Assembly (NCBI GenBank): GCA_016648135.1
Contig: JADDOH010024922.1
Span: 1 to 64,000, forward strand
Length of the DNA stretch: 64,000 bases
Reading direction: 5' to 3'
From: Agrypnia vestita
Lineage: Eukaryota > Arthropoda > Insecta > Trichoptera > Phryganeidae
Shown here: positions 31,620-41,710 of the stretch, one piece after another
Layout of the letters: each line of letters opens with the position of its first letter
Numbering within the stretch: the first letter of the stretch is position 1
Program-made: the position numbers and the translations under genes
The notes under the pieces: generated by a model
Told to the model about the DNA's origin: nothing
The model's database searches: none
The model's input: only the letters and a program-made list of their open reading frames with translations

Positions 31620-31830
31620 AGGTATTTCAATAACTGTTTGAAGAATATTTTTTCTTCTTCTGTATGAAGGCTTGAACTTTGTGGTGACATTATTATTAAA
31701 ATAAAACACAAATTACTTTGTTTTCACCACTTTATTAGATTAAAAAATCTACATGTTTCGAGAACAATGTTCTCTTCCTCAGGATTATTGTGTACTAACG
31801 ATCTTTAAAAGTTGAACCAAGCAAATGTGT
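31620..31830 (-). ncRNA. Penelope-like end with hammerhead-like core (minus)
   Basis: On the minus strand CTGAGGA (31782-31776), a perfect agagaac/gttctc stem with a short loop, GAAA (31759-31756) and the palindrome ACATGT follow each other. It matches the two copies at 27930-28260 except at the variable position of CUGANGA. The conserved short ORF start lies about 66 bases downstream. Confidence 0.5.
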
Positions 31831-31839
31831 TACGGTGAA

Positions 31840-33370
31840 GGGGCGGTTGAGGAGGTAGGTGAGGGGAGGGGGGGGGGTTCGAGGTGTTAATTATTATGGG
31901 TCATTTGGACAATGTGGAATGTTAAGTGGAAAAATATTCAAAATAGGATTATGCAAAAATTTTGTCTGTGTATTTATTATATTAGGCTTAATATTAACGT
32001 TTTTCCTAATTTTGAGTATTTCTAAATTATTTATTTGAGGTATCTTATAGTTGAAATGTAAAAATTTCAATATTCTTGGTAACATTCCTGTATGCATTAC
32101 GAACGAAAGTGCTGACATCTCTGAGCAAAATATAGATACCTCATTATATTTGATTGCTTTGGATGCCGGTGGCGCTAAATGACAATTGCAACACATATGT
32201 GAAGCGGGTTGTAAAACTTAAATATATATACAGCTTCCAAAAATTTCTTAGATGTGGTATTTTATCAAAGGTGGAAATGATGAAGGTTACATTGTGTAAA
32301 GTGATCACTTAAGCCAGTCGTACGATAGGTCGTAAGCCCTATGAACACCCAAAGACTTCCACACTTACTTTCCCATAAAAAAGTATTATTTCGTCTCTAT
32401 GAGACATCTGCAATATATCTTTACAAACCGTAATCTTCATTGATGATAACAAATCTGAAATATATATTAAAAACATTAAGCTCGTAATTCAATCACCATA
32501 ATAACACATTATGAATTTGATCGCAATTATATTACGAAAAATATATCAGCAAATAAAAAATAAATAAAATAACAGCACCCGGCGCATATGCAATTTTCAT
32601 AACTCCATTTCAACAGCTGTATGTTAATAAGAATTGCTATTGGTTTAAAATTATATTTACGGTATGAAAAATTCAGCGTCATGATGGCGCGTCGTTATAG
32701 CTAAAATTTTGGCTCCGACGCATCTAAAGACGTATACTTTATAGTTTCGAAGTTTTACCATACATTTTGACATTTTTTAAATCAGGGCAATCAACTGTAC
32801 CGGGGATTCGGCCCTTTAAAAAATTTCCCGCCATGTTCTTCAATTTATCCCTTCTTGCTTAGCCAAGACACAAACAGCTGTATTTGGTGCTGCCAAAAGA
32901 CCTCGAAAACACGTGAAGCATTCACTCTGACGCTTATCCAGGTCATGCACCGCTTTTATCCTGTCGGTCTATCGCCACGCAGCTTCTCAGACATTGCCTG
33001 CAGAATTTGAAATTTTTAAAATAGAACATTACTACAACCGCAATCACAAATTAAATTATTTAAATGTAGGATTTTGTATAAAACAAGGTAAAAGTGAGAA
33101 TATATAGAAATGTTTACCTTCTACTATCGCGCTTTTTATCGACAAATTTTACCGGCTAAAACTCTTTTTCCTCGTGTACCTAGGTACCTATTTTATTGAC
33201 TCGAATAATTGATTAGATTATTTAGCCCAGATAGTGATGTTTCCTCATTGGATTGTAAAAATAGTATAACAAATATTGATATTGAATTAAAAATACAACA
33301 TAATCATATCTTTCGACCGTGACCTTTAAATATAGTAAATTAATTAGGTACGTACGATAATACGTCAAGA
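31840..33370. other. Spacer with fragments of dispersed repeats
   Basis: The stretch near 32285-32345 (gtgtaaagtgatcacttaag, ccagtcgtacgataggtc) recurs at 16835-16890 and 51270-51310, so it is a repeat. No gene is recognised. Confidence 0.35.
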
Positions 33371-33379
33371 CGCTATTCA

Positions 33380-33700
33380 TCGTTTTTCCTCCGATTTCCG
33401 GTCGGTAAGACAGTTTCCTGTGAGGGCACCGATGCATTTAGAACTGTCATCTGATGGAATCTTCCGCTGTCCATTCGCCGATCGGATAATGCGGTTTTAC
33501 GCAATTTCGGCGCGATTTAATTAATGTGGGTAACGTTTTGCTGTACATTTCGCGAATCGCGATGCATGTCATGCGGCGCGGCGGCCCGGAATCGTCCGCT
33601 GGAAGCGTGACGATTGACGACGTTTTGAAGGTTAAATCAAATCCTCCGACTGGACTTTGCCGTTTTTAAATGTATAATGCATCGTTCAGTGAAGCGATTC
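33380..33700 (+). promoter_or_regulatory. CpG-rich patch, candidate promoter or 5' UTR exon
   Basis: The patch is rich in CpG (gcggcgcggcggcccggaat, gcgtgacgattgacgacg) in otherwise AT-rich, CpG-poor DNA. It has an initiator-like TCAGT in atcgttcagtgaagcg near 33690 and a possible donor gttaaat near 33632. The GT31 coding start sits just after a splice acceptor at 41588, so an upstream noncoding exon is needed, and this is one candidate. There is no direct proof. Confidence 0.25.
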
Positions 33701-34640
33701 TTTTGTTGGTGACGGAAGCTTCTTATTTGTAGTCAAAAATGTGTATTTTTTTATATTCATGATCCAATACAAATGTTTTTTGAGTTGCAACTTTGAAAGT
33801 GTTAAGTGTTGTAAATTTTTGGTGTTTTTATTTTACATGTTTGTGTTTGTTTGTTTGGTTTTATTCGTATAATTTCATCGGTATGTAATCCTTCACTCTT
33901 TTATCTGTTAACTTACATTTATATAATTGAAAAAACACAGGCGGATATACATAATACAGTTTATTTAGCATATTATTGATAAGAAAAGAAAATTTACAGT
34001 TAAATTAAGACAGGAAAACATTTTTTTAAGTTAAAAACAGAACATCTTAGATACTCCAATCAGTTATACTACTGTCTTGATCAGCAACACGGAGTCAGTA
34101 TTTAATTATAAGTTGTGTAAAACTAGAGTTTCTTTGACATTTACAGGGTTCGAAAAAATTCAATTTTTATACTTTTTGATATATTTCCGATTTATATAAA
34201 AAATTGGATTTATATCCAACCTTTTTTTCTCCTTTTTTGCACACATCGATTGATACAAACTCGTTATAATTAGGAAAAAAAATAATTTTATTTTGTACAT
34301 GAATTAATATTTATTATACTGAAAAAAGCTAATATACGCAATTATTATATGTAAGCTATAAAAGTTGCTCATTCTAATGTATGTTAAAAAACGGATTATA
34401 TGAAACAAATTTAACTAAAAAAACAACCATAACACTTTTTTTAAATACAACTACCGCCATCTATTAACGACCGCAGAAAGTTTTTTGGATATACATCAAA
34501 TATAAAAGTCTAGCCATAAATATCATTATATATATATTATTATTTTTTTTATTGTCTATATTGTTCCTGAAACCTTTTGATGTTTTCAATAAATAAGCGG
34601 TGAAAACAAAAAATATTTTTATTAATTAAATAACTAACTA
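33700..34640. other. AT-rich spacer
   Basis: No gene, repeat structure or RNA is recognised. Confidence 0.35.
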
Positions 34641-34840
34641 ACCATCATGCCGTTTCACCGCAGGGGTAGGCAGAGAGGATAGAACGCCATATTCCTCTAT
34701 CTTGGTAAACTACTTTTGCTTCGGCTACATTCAAACATCTTCTCATGCAAGCTCTACAGTTGTTGAGGCTTTTAGCAGGGCCATCCTCCAATACCTGTAG
34801 AATCCGATCATGCCAGGTCTTTCGCGGCCGCCCTGTATTC
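34640..34840 (-). mobile_element. LINE 3' coding end remnant
   Basis: On the minus strand RGRPRKTWHDRILQVLEDG is followed in frame by LNVAEAKVVYQDRGIWRSIL and a stop. The GRP-KTW--D---------A---A-DR--WR pattern is the C-terminus of many RTE/jockey-type LINE proteins. Confidence 0.6.
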
Positions 34841-34989
34841 CTGTATCTTCAACACTTGCACTATATATTTACCACGCTACAGCCAGCATTACATTCACTT
34901 CTAATTTGTTCATTCCTCACTCTATCGACCAAAGATTTTCCACACGAGCGCCCTAGTGTTTGTATTATTCATATTTAATATATTATAAT

Positions 34990-36110
34990 TAATCAGACAA
35001 ATATTTTTTTCCAAAATATATGTTTATGTAAAAGCCATGATTCAGGATTCTCGCTGCGCCTGCAAGTTACTTAAATCAATTAAGAGAGCTCTTTTTTCAA
35101 CTGGTGTGGATAGTTTTGAAGTCGATAATTATTGGCAATTTATGTTGACTGCTTTTCGGTTTTCATTTATGAAATTCATGGAATGCGGACCAAACCGTTG
35201 AATTAAATTCCAAATTACTAAGAACTACGGCCTGATGAAAAATGACACTCTTTTAATCTAAAATATGTTGTAACTTTTCATAAATCAATATATTGTGTAA
35301 TTTATTAAGACGGAATAATAAAGCAGTCATTTATTGACACAGAATTATTAAGGCCAAGCAAGCATATTATATTTATTTATTTACTTAATTATGAATAGTG
35401 CAAAGTACAATTAACCAAGACATAATATTTATGTTGATTTCTTCATTATGAGGATTATTATCTGCTTCAAATTCCCTTTGTGGCACCATTTTATTTTATA
35501 AATTAAATAATTAACACTTTGTTTTAACAATGCTTAAATTTTATAAAAATATCTTAAAATTAAAAAAACCTTCGTTTATCACCGCTTGTGTGTTTGCCAC
35601 AATGTGTTTGCTTCGTGTGAAAATTTATAACAATATTTTTATATGTATGTTCTGAGATCACAATTACCGGATTTTTTCCACGGGGGTATATTTATTAATT
35701 AAGATAGATCACAGAAGTCTTGTAAAGTTTTTGGAATGTTTTGATCGGCTGTGTCAGTCGTAATGCTCCCTTCTGCTGTGAGTTTCTGGTCTTGCAATGA
35801 AAACACCGGAATCAACTCACTTAGTAGCTTACAGCAATGTTATACACCGAGGTATTCTTTGTCATTGCAATTGGAGGAGGCCTTTGCCAAAAGGCATACA
35901 GACGCAACTGCCGTGGTGAGACAGTCTAACTTGTCACAAGCAAATTTTAAATGTTATAAATGTCTTAATAAAGGCTATGATTATTATATATTCTCTGTCT
36001 TCCTGCTTAAGCGCTCAATCTGGAATGGTACTCCACCCCGTTTATTTCCACAGTCACACCACGCATTCCCACATCTTCATCCTGCTTGTGCACATATAGA
36101 TAGATACCCA
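34990..36110. other. AT-rich spacer
   Basis: No gene is recognised. An open frame from 35751 to 36251 is partly antisense to a LINE tail and is not considered real. Confidence 0.3.
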
Positions 36111-36114
36111 CCAA

Positions 36115-36800
36115 ATTTATTTTTTTTGGGTCGCAATTCTAGGATTGGTCTGCAACAAGCACTCGATTTCTCCACTCCTCTCTGTCACCTGCTAGCCTCT
36201 TCATTTCATTTCAATACATTAAAGTTTTTTAAATTTTGTTCTCCATTTTAAAGAATGTTTTTTTTTTGGGTACTCCTAATATAAAATATTGTGTTGCAGA
36301 ATGCCGGGCGCCTTTTTACACCAGGGCGTTGGTAGGCCACCGCGTAAAGAGGCACCACCAGCCTGCACCACATCACATCCTTACACCAACTGACTGTCTG
36401 TCCTGTACATCCACCGAACGTAAGATGAATCCAAATTAATATAATATAATTTGTTAAAAGTCACGAATAGGCAAGCTTTGGTTACTTTAATATTGTTTTA
36501 AAATCAAACATGCCGTTTGGTGATCTTAATTATGAGATGTAAGATCTTTTACCTCTCTAGATGTCGCAGTACATATCAGAGATATTGAAGAATTCCGATT
36601 TTTATCATTTTAATTGCTTCTTTTCCTATTTCATCTTTATTTGTAACTCTGGTCCGATCTGATTGTAAATCCGATCATAACATCTTCATTTGTAGCTCTG
36701 TCCACCCAGCTTCTTCCCAGTATTCTTCTGTAGATCCACATCTCAAAGACATCATCAATGCCTTATCAATTCTTTAGTAAGAGTCAATGTTTCCGTTCTA
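36115..36800 (-). mobile_element. RTE-like LINE remnant
   Basis: On the minus strand MKRLAGDREEWRNRVLVADQ and then NCDPKK end the element, and further upstream MSLRCGSTEEYWEEAGWTEL can be read. Order and motifs fit a decayed RTE-type C-terminus. Confidence 0.45.
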
Positions 36801-37534
36801 TAAAATATTGACTTATTTTATATAGATGCTATGTGCATTTTATTTGCTTTTTAAATGCACCGAGGCCATACCAGTGGTACCAACACTGATGCTTGGAAGT
36901 GCACCATTGCAGTTGATAAGCTTGCATGAGAAGATGTATGAATGATGAGGGGAGAGTTAAGTGTCAGGCTCTCTAAGTCTTTCTTAAGCGTGCTTCATTT
37001 TTTCTGCCTAATAAGGTAATTAGTTAGACTTTAGGTGCGATGATTTTAAAAGCTGATATCCGTTGCCCACACATGGCAGAATTATTTCAAATATGCGGCC
37101 GAAAAGTGCGTGTAACCAAGCTTATGACTGCGTATGCTCGTGGCGTTTGAAAGGTTAAACGCTGTTGATTTATCTTAGTGTGTCGCATACCGCAAAGGGT
37201 TATTGATTTAGTTCAATGCGGGTTATGCATTTTTGACAAAAAGTATGCTGGTAGCAGATAACATGAATAAACTCATTATTTTACCTAGCAAACTTTGTAA
37301 TTCGATGTAGAATGCATTTCATTGTTCTAAATACTTGTGTCATTTACAGAAATTGCATGGAAACTGAATGTTGTCTTCAAAACCGATGATTTAATGAAGA
37401 GCATTTTTTTTTTTTAAAAAACAGGTAATTTGTGCATTGAGAATTTGTTCTTGTAGGGCAAACTGCACTAAAAAGTGCTAAAAATTAAAATGGATAAAAA
37501 CCAGGATTGTAGAATCAGAATCAATTTGTAATGT

Positions 37535-37990
37535 TGTCATGGGACCTGGCTTTGGGAGACAAATGATTAATTTATCTCTGTCTCCAGAATAGTCATGGCG
37601 GTGGGAAATAAATCAAACACTTTTAACACCAAAATAAATGGACACATATCTAATAGGAGCACTATTCTTTAATTCACGCAAATTAGCACTAATTGTCACC
37701 AATCGCTTGGCTTCCCAAAATATTCGGGCATATGTTGACCACTTTATTCTCTATTTAACGCTCAGTAGGTACTCTCTTAATTAATTTTCGCTGGTTGCGC
37801 TGAATCACCGCTGCGCTTTCTGTCTCTAGTTTTGCCTTCAGTTGTTGCCGCGCGTCTTGTCCGTAATTTATAATCACTCATATTCTAGAGATTTCTGGCA
37901 TATTTTGGTACATATATGGGTTCTCCCAGAAATTACAGTCCATCCGGAAACCTTTGATTATTCTCTATTGCTATTCTTCTCGGTTTTTAA
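37535..37990. repeat. Solo LTR-like repeat, family A copy 4 (partial)
   Basis: It begins TGTCATGGGACCTGGC then tttgggagacaaatg, matching the family. The far end is lost near the poly(T)/(TTTA) run at 38007-38060. Confidence 0.4.
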
Positions 37991-38687
37991 AATCTCTTCA
38001 CAATGTTTTTTTTTTTTTTTTTATTTTTTTTATTTATTTATTAATTTATTTTTTTTTTACATCTCAGACCCACAAAACATCACATTGATATTTGTCTGTA
38101 GGTGTATCAATACATATATATAAATAAATTGTATTTACCAGAAATACATTCATATTAATTAATTACAATAGATCTTATAAACTCAAATACAAATCAACAA
38201 TACAAGAAAAAATACAAATATTACCAAAATCAAAATAAGTCTCTTTTATTTAATAACATATTCATTAATTCTGTATTTTGCCCTTTTTTATTAATATCCA
38301 TTTTGACACGACATGGGATTTTATTTGTCATTTTTATGTGTCATTTTTTGATTTGTTTGTTGGATGATAGAATTTCCCAATACTAATTGCATGTAAATAA
38401 TGTAATGATTACCCAAAAAAACTAGCCGCTTTCTAAAATCTACTAACACTTCAATGAAGCACTGATAACCTTTGAAGTTTTCTCTTTAAGTAAAAAAACA
38501 GGTGTATGTCCCACAAACATATTAATTATGTTTTATAGTGAAGTAATATTCCATAAAGGTTAGGAATACAATAACCTCTCTGTGGATAGAGCGAAAATCT
38601 TTTAAAATAATATTAGTTGTAAATTGTGGAAAATATTTTACTGGGAAGACTTACTACCTATTTATGCGGCTGCCTTAGTCGAATTTT

Positions 38688-39270
38688 TTTCTTCTTCAGC
38701 CTTCATCTTTCCACTGCTGGACATAGGCCTCTTCCATACCCTTCCATCGTTCTTTGTTGCTTGCTACTTGTAGCCATTTCTTCCCCCCCACAGCGGCTAT
38801 ATCGTCGGCCCATCTCTTTTGAGGTCTTCCAACGCCTTTTATTCTCCCACGGTCTCTACTTCAGAAGTCTTGTGGCATCCTGCCTTGCAACATGTCCTGC
38901 TCATTGCCATTTTAATCTAAGCGCTACACGATCCGTGATATCTGTTGGTTCTGCGCCTAATCATCATGTCTTAGGCTTATACCAAGCGTGGATCTCTCCT
39001 TGGATCGTTGCGTGCATTTGGGCTTTTCTGCATTTTTCTTTGTGAGGGTCATTGTCTCTACTCCATACGTCATCACTGGCAGTATGCACGATTCAAAGGC
39101 TTTTCTTTTTGGGGTAATTGGGATCTCTTTATTGTCGAAAATATGTTTGAGTTTGTCAAAAGCAGCTCAGCTCATTCCTATTCGTCTTGGCAATTCTGCC
39201 GTTTGGTTATCTCTGTTCATTCTTGTGCCTCAGGTATATTATATTACCCGAATAGGTTGAAGAGATATTT
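38688..39270 (-). mobile_element. RTE/BovB-like LINE 3' end (minus)
   Basis: On the minus strand the broken frame reads YGVETMTLTKKNAEK, then QRSKERSTLGISL, GRPQKRWADDIAAVGGKKWL and ERWKGMEEAYVQQWKDEG, stop. This is a textbook RTE-like C-terminus (QRAMERAMLG-S--D, GRP--RW-DDI, WR--EEAYVQQW) with frameshifts. Confidence 0.75.
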
Positions 39271-39295
39271 TTATATATATATTTAGGTTAGTTAA

Positions 39296-39372
39296 GATGA
39301 GTGGAAGAAAATGGAAGAGGCCTACATCCAGCAGTGGAGAGAAACAGGCTAAGGAAGAAGAAGAAGATTAAT
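39296..39372 (+). mobile_element. RTE-like LINE 3' tip (plus)
   Basis: EWKKMEEAYIQQWRETG and a stop are followed by a (GAA)n-rich tail. It is the same protein end as the minus-strand neighbour but in the opposite orientation. Confidence 0.65.
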
Positions 39373-39443
39373 TATACCTGATGACGAGAGGATGCTCCTC
39401 TTCAAACTATAATATTGACAAAAATATATTGTCGCTATATATA

Positions 39444-40729
39444 TTAGGTCCTTACATATGAAATTGGCGTTTAGTATGGGAGGAACATAAAGCCGATTTT
39501 TTTTTATTATAATATATTTATTTAATCAAAGTATGTACCATTGCTGTCTATGCACTTTTGCCATCTCATAGGTAGTTCATCGATCCCTTTACTAAAAAAA
39601 CCATTCGGACGGGAATCAATAAAATCTTTGAAGGCGGTTTGGACTGCCCCATCGGAGTTGAATTTTTTCCTTTGCAAGAAGTTATCCAAATTTCGAAAAA
39701 AATGTTAATCTGTTGGGGCAAGGTCAGGAGAGTACGGTGGATGCCTTAGACATTCCAATTGAAGCTCCTCTAATTTGGTAGCCGTCTGTTGTGCAGTGTG
39801 TGGTCTAGCGTTATCATGAAGCAGCAATGGCCTAGAGCGATTAACCAGCCTCGGTTGTTTAGCAGCTAGCTTTTCCATCATGGTTTGCAGTTGCTGACAA
39901 TAGACATCTGCCGTAATCGTCTGGCCAGATTTAAGAAAGCTGTAGTGAACGACACCAGCACTAGTCCACCAAACGCTCACAAGTAACTTTTTTGGAGTCA
40001 ATTTTCGCTTGGGGCATGGTTTGGCTGGTTCGGCAGGGTTCAGCCATTGCGATGAGCGCTTCCGATTATCGTACAGGATCCACTTTTCATCACAGGTAAT
40101 GATTCGATTTAAAATCCCTTCATTATTGTGCCGGTTGAGTAATGCAACGCAGCAGTCAACGCGCGTTTGTTGATTTGCTTCACTCAATTCGTGAGGTACC
40201 CACCTTTCAAGCTTTTTCACCTTACCAATTTGCTTCAAGTGGATTAAAACAGTTTTATCACTAACACCGCAGCCTGCAGCTAACTCGGATGTGGTTTGCG
40301 ATGGATCCGCTTCCACAATAGCCTTCAATTCTTCATTATCAACTTTGGTCTCCGGCCGTCCACGGGGCTTGTTCTGCAAGTCGAAATTTCCAGAACGAAA
40401 ACGTTAGAACCAAAAACGCACTGTGTTTTCTTTTGCGGCACCGTCGCCATACACATCATTAATCCTTCGAGCCGTTTCTGCAGCACTGGTGCCACGGTGG
40501 AACTCGTACTCGTAAATAACGCGATATTTCAAGTTTTTCATTTTGTAAACTGAGTGACGCAAAGAAAAAAACAATTGAGGAAAAAACAAATGAATTATAA
40601 TTTTCAAAACACAAATACATGAGTAAATAGCTGTATAAATTTGGATTTGGAATTCCTAACCAAAGAGAAGATATTTGAGATCAAATTTGCCAGTACGGCA
40701 AAACGCCAATTTCATATGTAAGGACCTAA
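39444..40729 (-). mobile_element. Full-length mariner transposon, 1286 bp
   Basis: The ends TTAGGTCCTTACATATGAAA and the complement TTTCATATGTAAGGACCTAA form inverted repeats of about 30 bp with nearly no mismatch, flanked by TA at 39442-39443 and 40730-40731. The transposase frame fills the inside. Both ends and the whole coding region are present, so this is the best preserved transposon in the window. Confidence 0.93.
39522..40541 (-). pseudogene. Mariner transposase, D,D34D type, 340 codons with two nonsense mutations
   Basis: It would cut and paste its own element as a D,D34D transposase. The frame from ATG at 40541 to TAA at 39524-39522 is uninterrupted by shifts. It shows an N-terminal helix-turn-helix start (YRVIYEYEFHRGTSAAETAR), the linker RGRPETKV, the first catalytic Asp in IITCDEKWILYDN, the second in LLLHDNARPH and the third in SPDLAPTD, plus the tail LPMRWQKCIDSNGTYFD. 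Two stop codons break it: TAA at 40406-40404 in the DNA-binding half (RFWF*RFRSGNFDL) and TAA at 39707-39705 immediately after the third catalytic Asp. Family members are usually about 345 residues. The absence of indels implies recent arrival. Confidence 0.92.
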
Positions 40730-40731
40730 TA

Positions 40732-41588
40732 TATGTAATAAAGCCAATATGCCGTTTGGTACATTCTGAGATGAACGAATCAATTAGTCAATTTGTCATG
40801 TAAATAATGGATATATACTAAAAAAAAAACATTGCCGTTCATCTAGAAAGTCTGCCTAGTAATTATTTAAAATATTTTTTATAAATCTAGTCTGTGCAAT
40901 TATTTTTTAAAACAATTTCATTCGTTTATCTCAGAGTGTACTAAAACGGCACATAGGCTTAATTATATATGTATACAGCGACGATATACATATCTCAGTT
41001 TCATGTTCGACCTCACAAAATTCTGTCACATCTCATCTTTCCGCAATCTTCTCCTTTGGTCTACCATACGACAACGCAATAATATCCATGTTTTATCACT
41101 ACTTTATGATGTTCTTTTCAATCCTCATTCACCTCACTATCTGAAATCTAAACACACTTTGTATGTAATTTTATTTTTATTTTTTAACAAACAGACCGTC
41201 AACAGGTCATTATTGACCCTAATAGATGGTTCTAGAGTGGCATTAGAGTACAAAGTATATATATATTTTATGAAAATTTTGAATATGATATAATTACGCA
41301 TTACGATAAATTATTAATAAATAATGTTGTAATGATAAAATAAAATGTAAATAATATTCAAAACAAAATAAATACTGTCACAAATCAATAAGTACTATTT
41401 TTACTAAGTTTTGCATTGAGTGTGCGGGTTACAAGGTCAACACTGTGCGTCTAAGAAGAGCATGGCAATAAATCTGACATTGTAATAATATATACGCAAA
41501 AGATGAATAAGTAGATATTCATGCATTCAGTCTACTGTGGATTCATGTCAGTTTTGGAATTGTCAAACGCTATGTTTTGCTGTTGCAG
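40732..41588. other. 5' flank or intron of the GT31 gene
   Basis: AT-rich with no recognised gene. The last bases (tttgctgttgcag) form a strong splice acceptor for the first coding exon. Confidence 0.4.
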
Positions 41589-41710
41589 ATGGTTCACCCA
41601 AGGCTCAGCTCGGACCTGGTCCCGCTGCTGACGGCCAACGGGGGCTACCAGGCAGAGTACCGGCACAACAGCGAGAGAAGGGCCAGGTCCAGCAACACGG
41701 ACAGTGACAG
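41589..41710 (+). CDS. GT31 exon 1 (cytosolic tail)
   Basis: The ATG is the first codon of the exon, directly after the acceptor ttgctgttgcag. It encodes 40 hydrophilic residues and ends in phase 2 before GTGCGT. Reading this exon in the lectin's phase meets a stop, so it is not a continuation of that gene. Confidence 0.75.

Noticed and set aside
35751..36251. Plus-strand 166-codon open frame
   Set aside because: Its 3' half is antisense to a LINE terminus and the rest shows no domain or exon signals.
5973..41710. Fusion of the lectin to the GT31 enzyme
   Set aside because: Lectin exon 4 ends in phase 1, and reading GT31 exon 1 in that phase meets a stop. The transmembrane type II layout also needs its own start.
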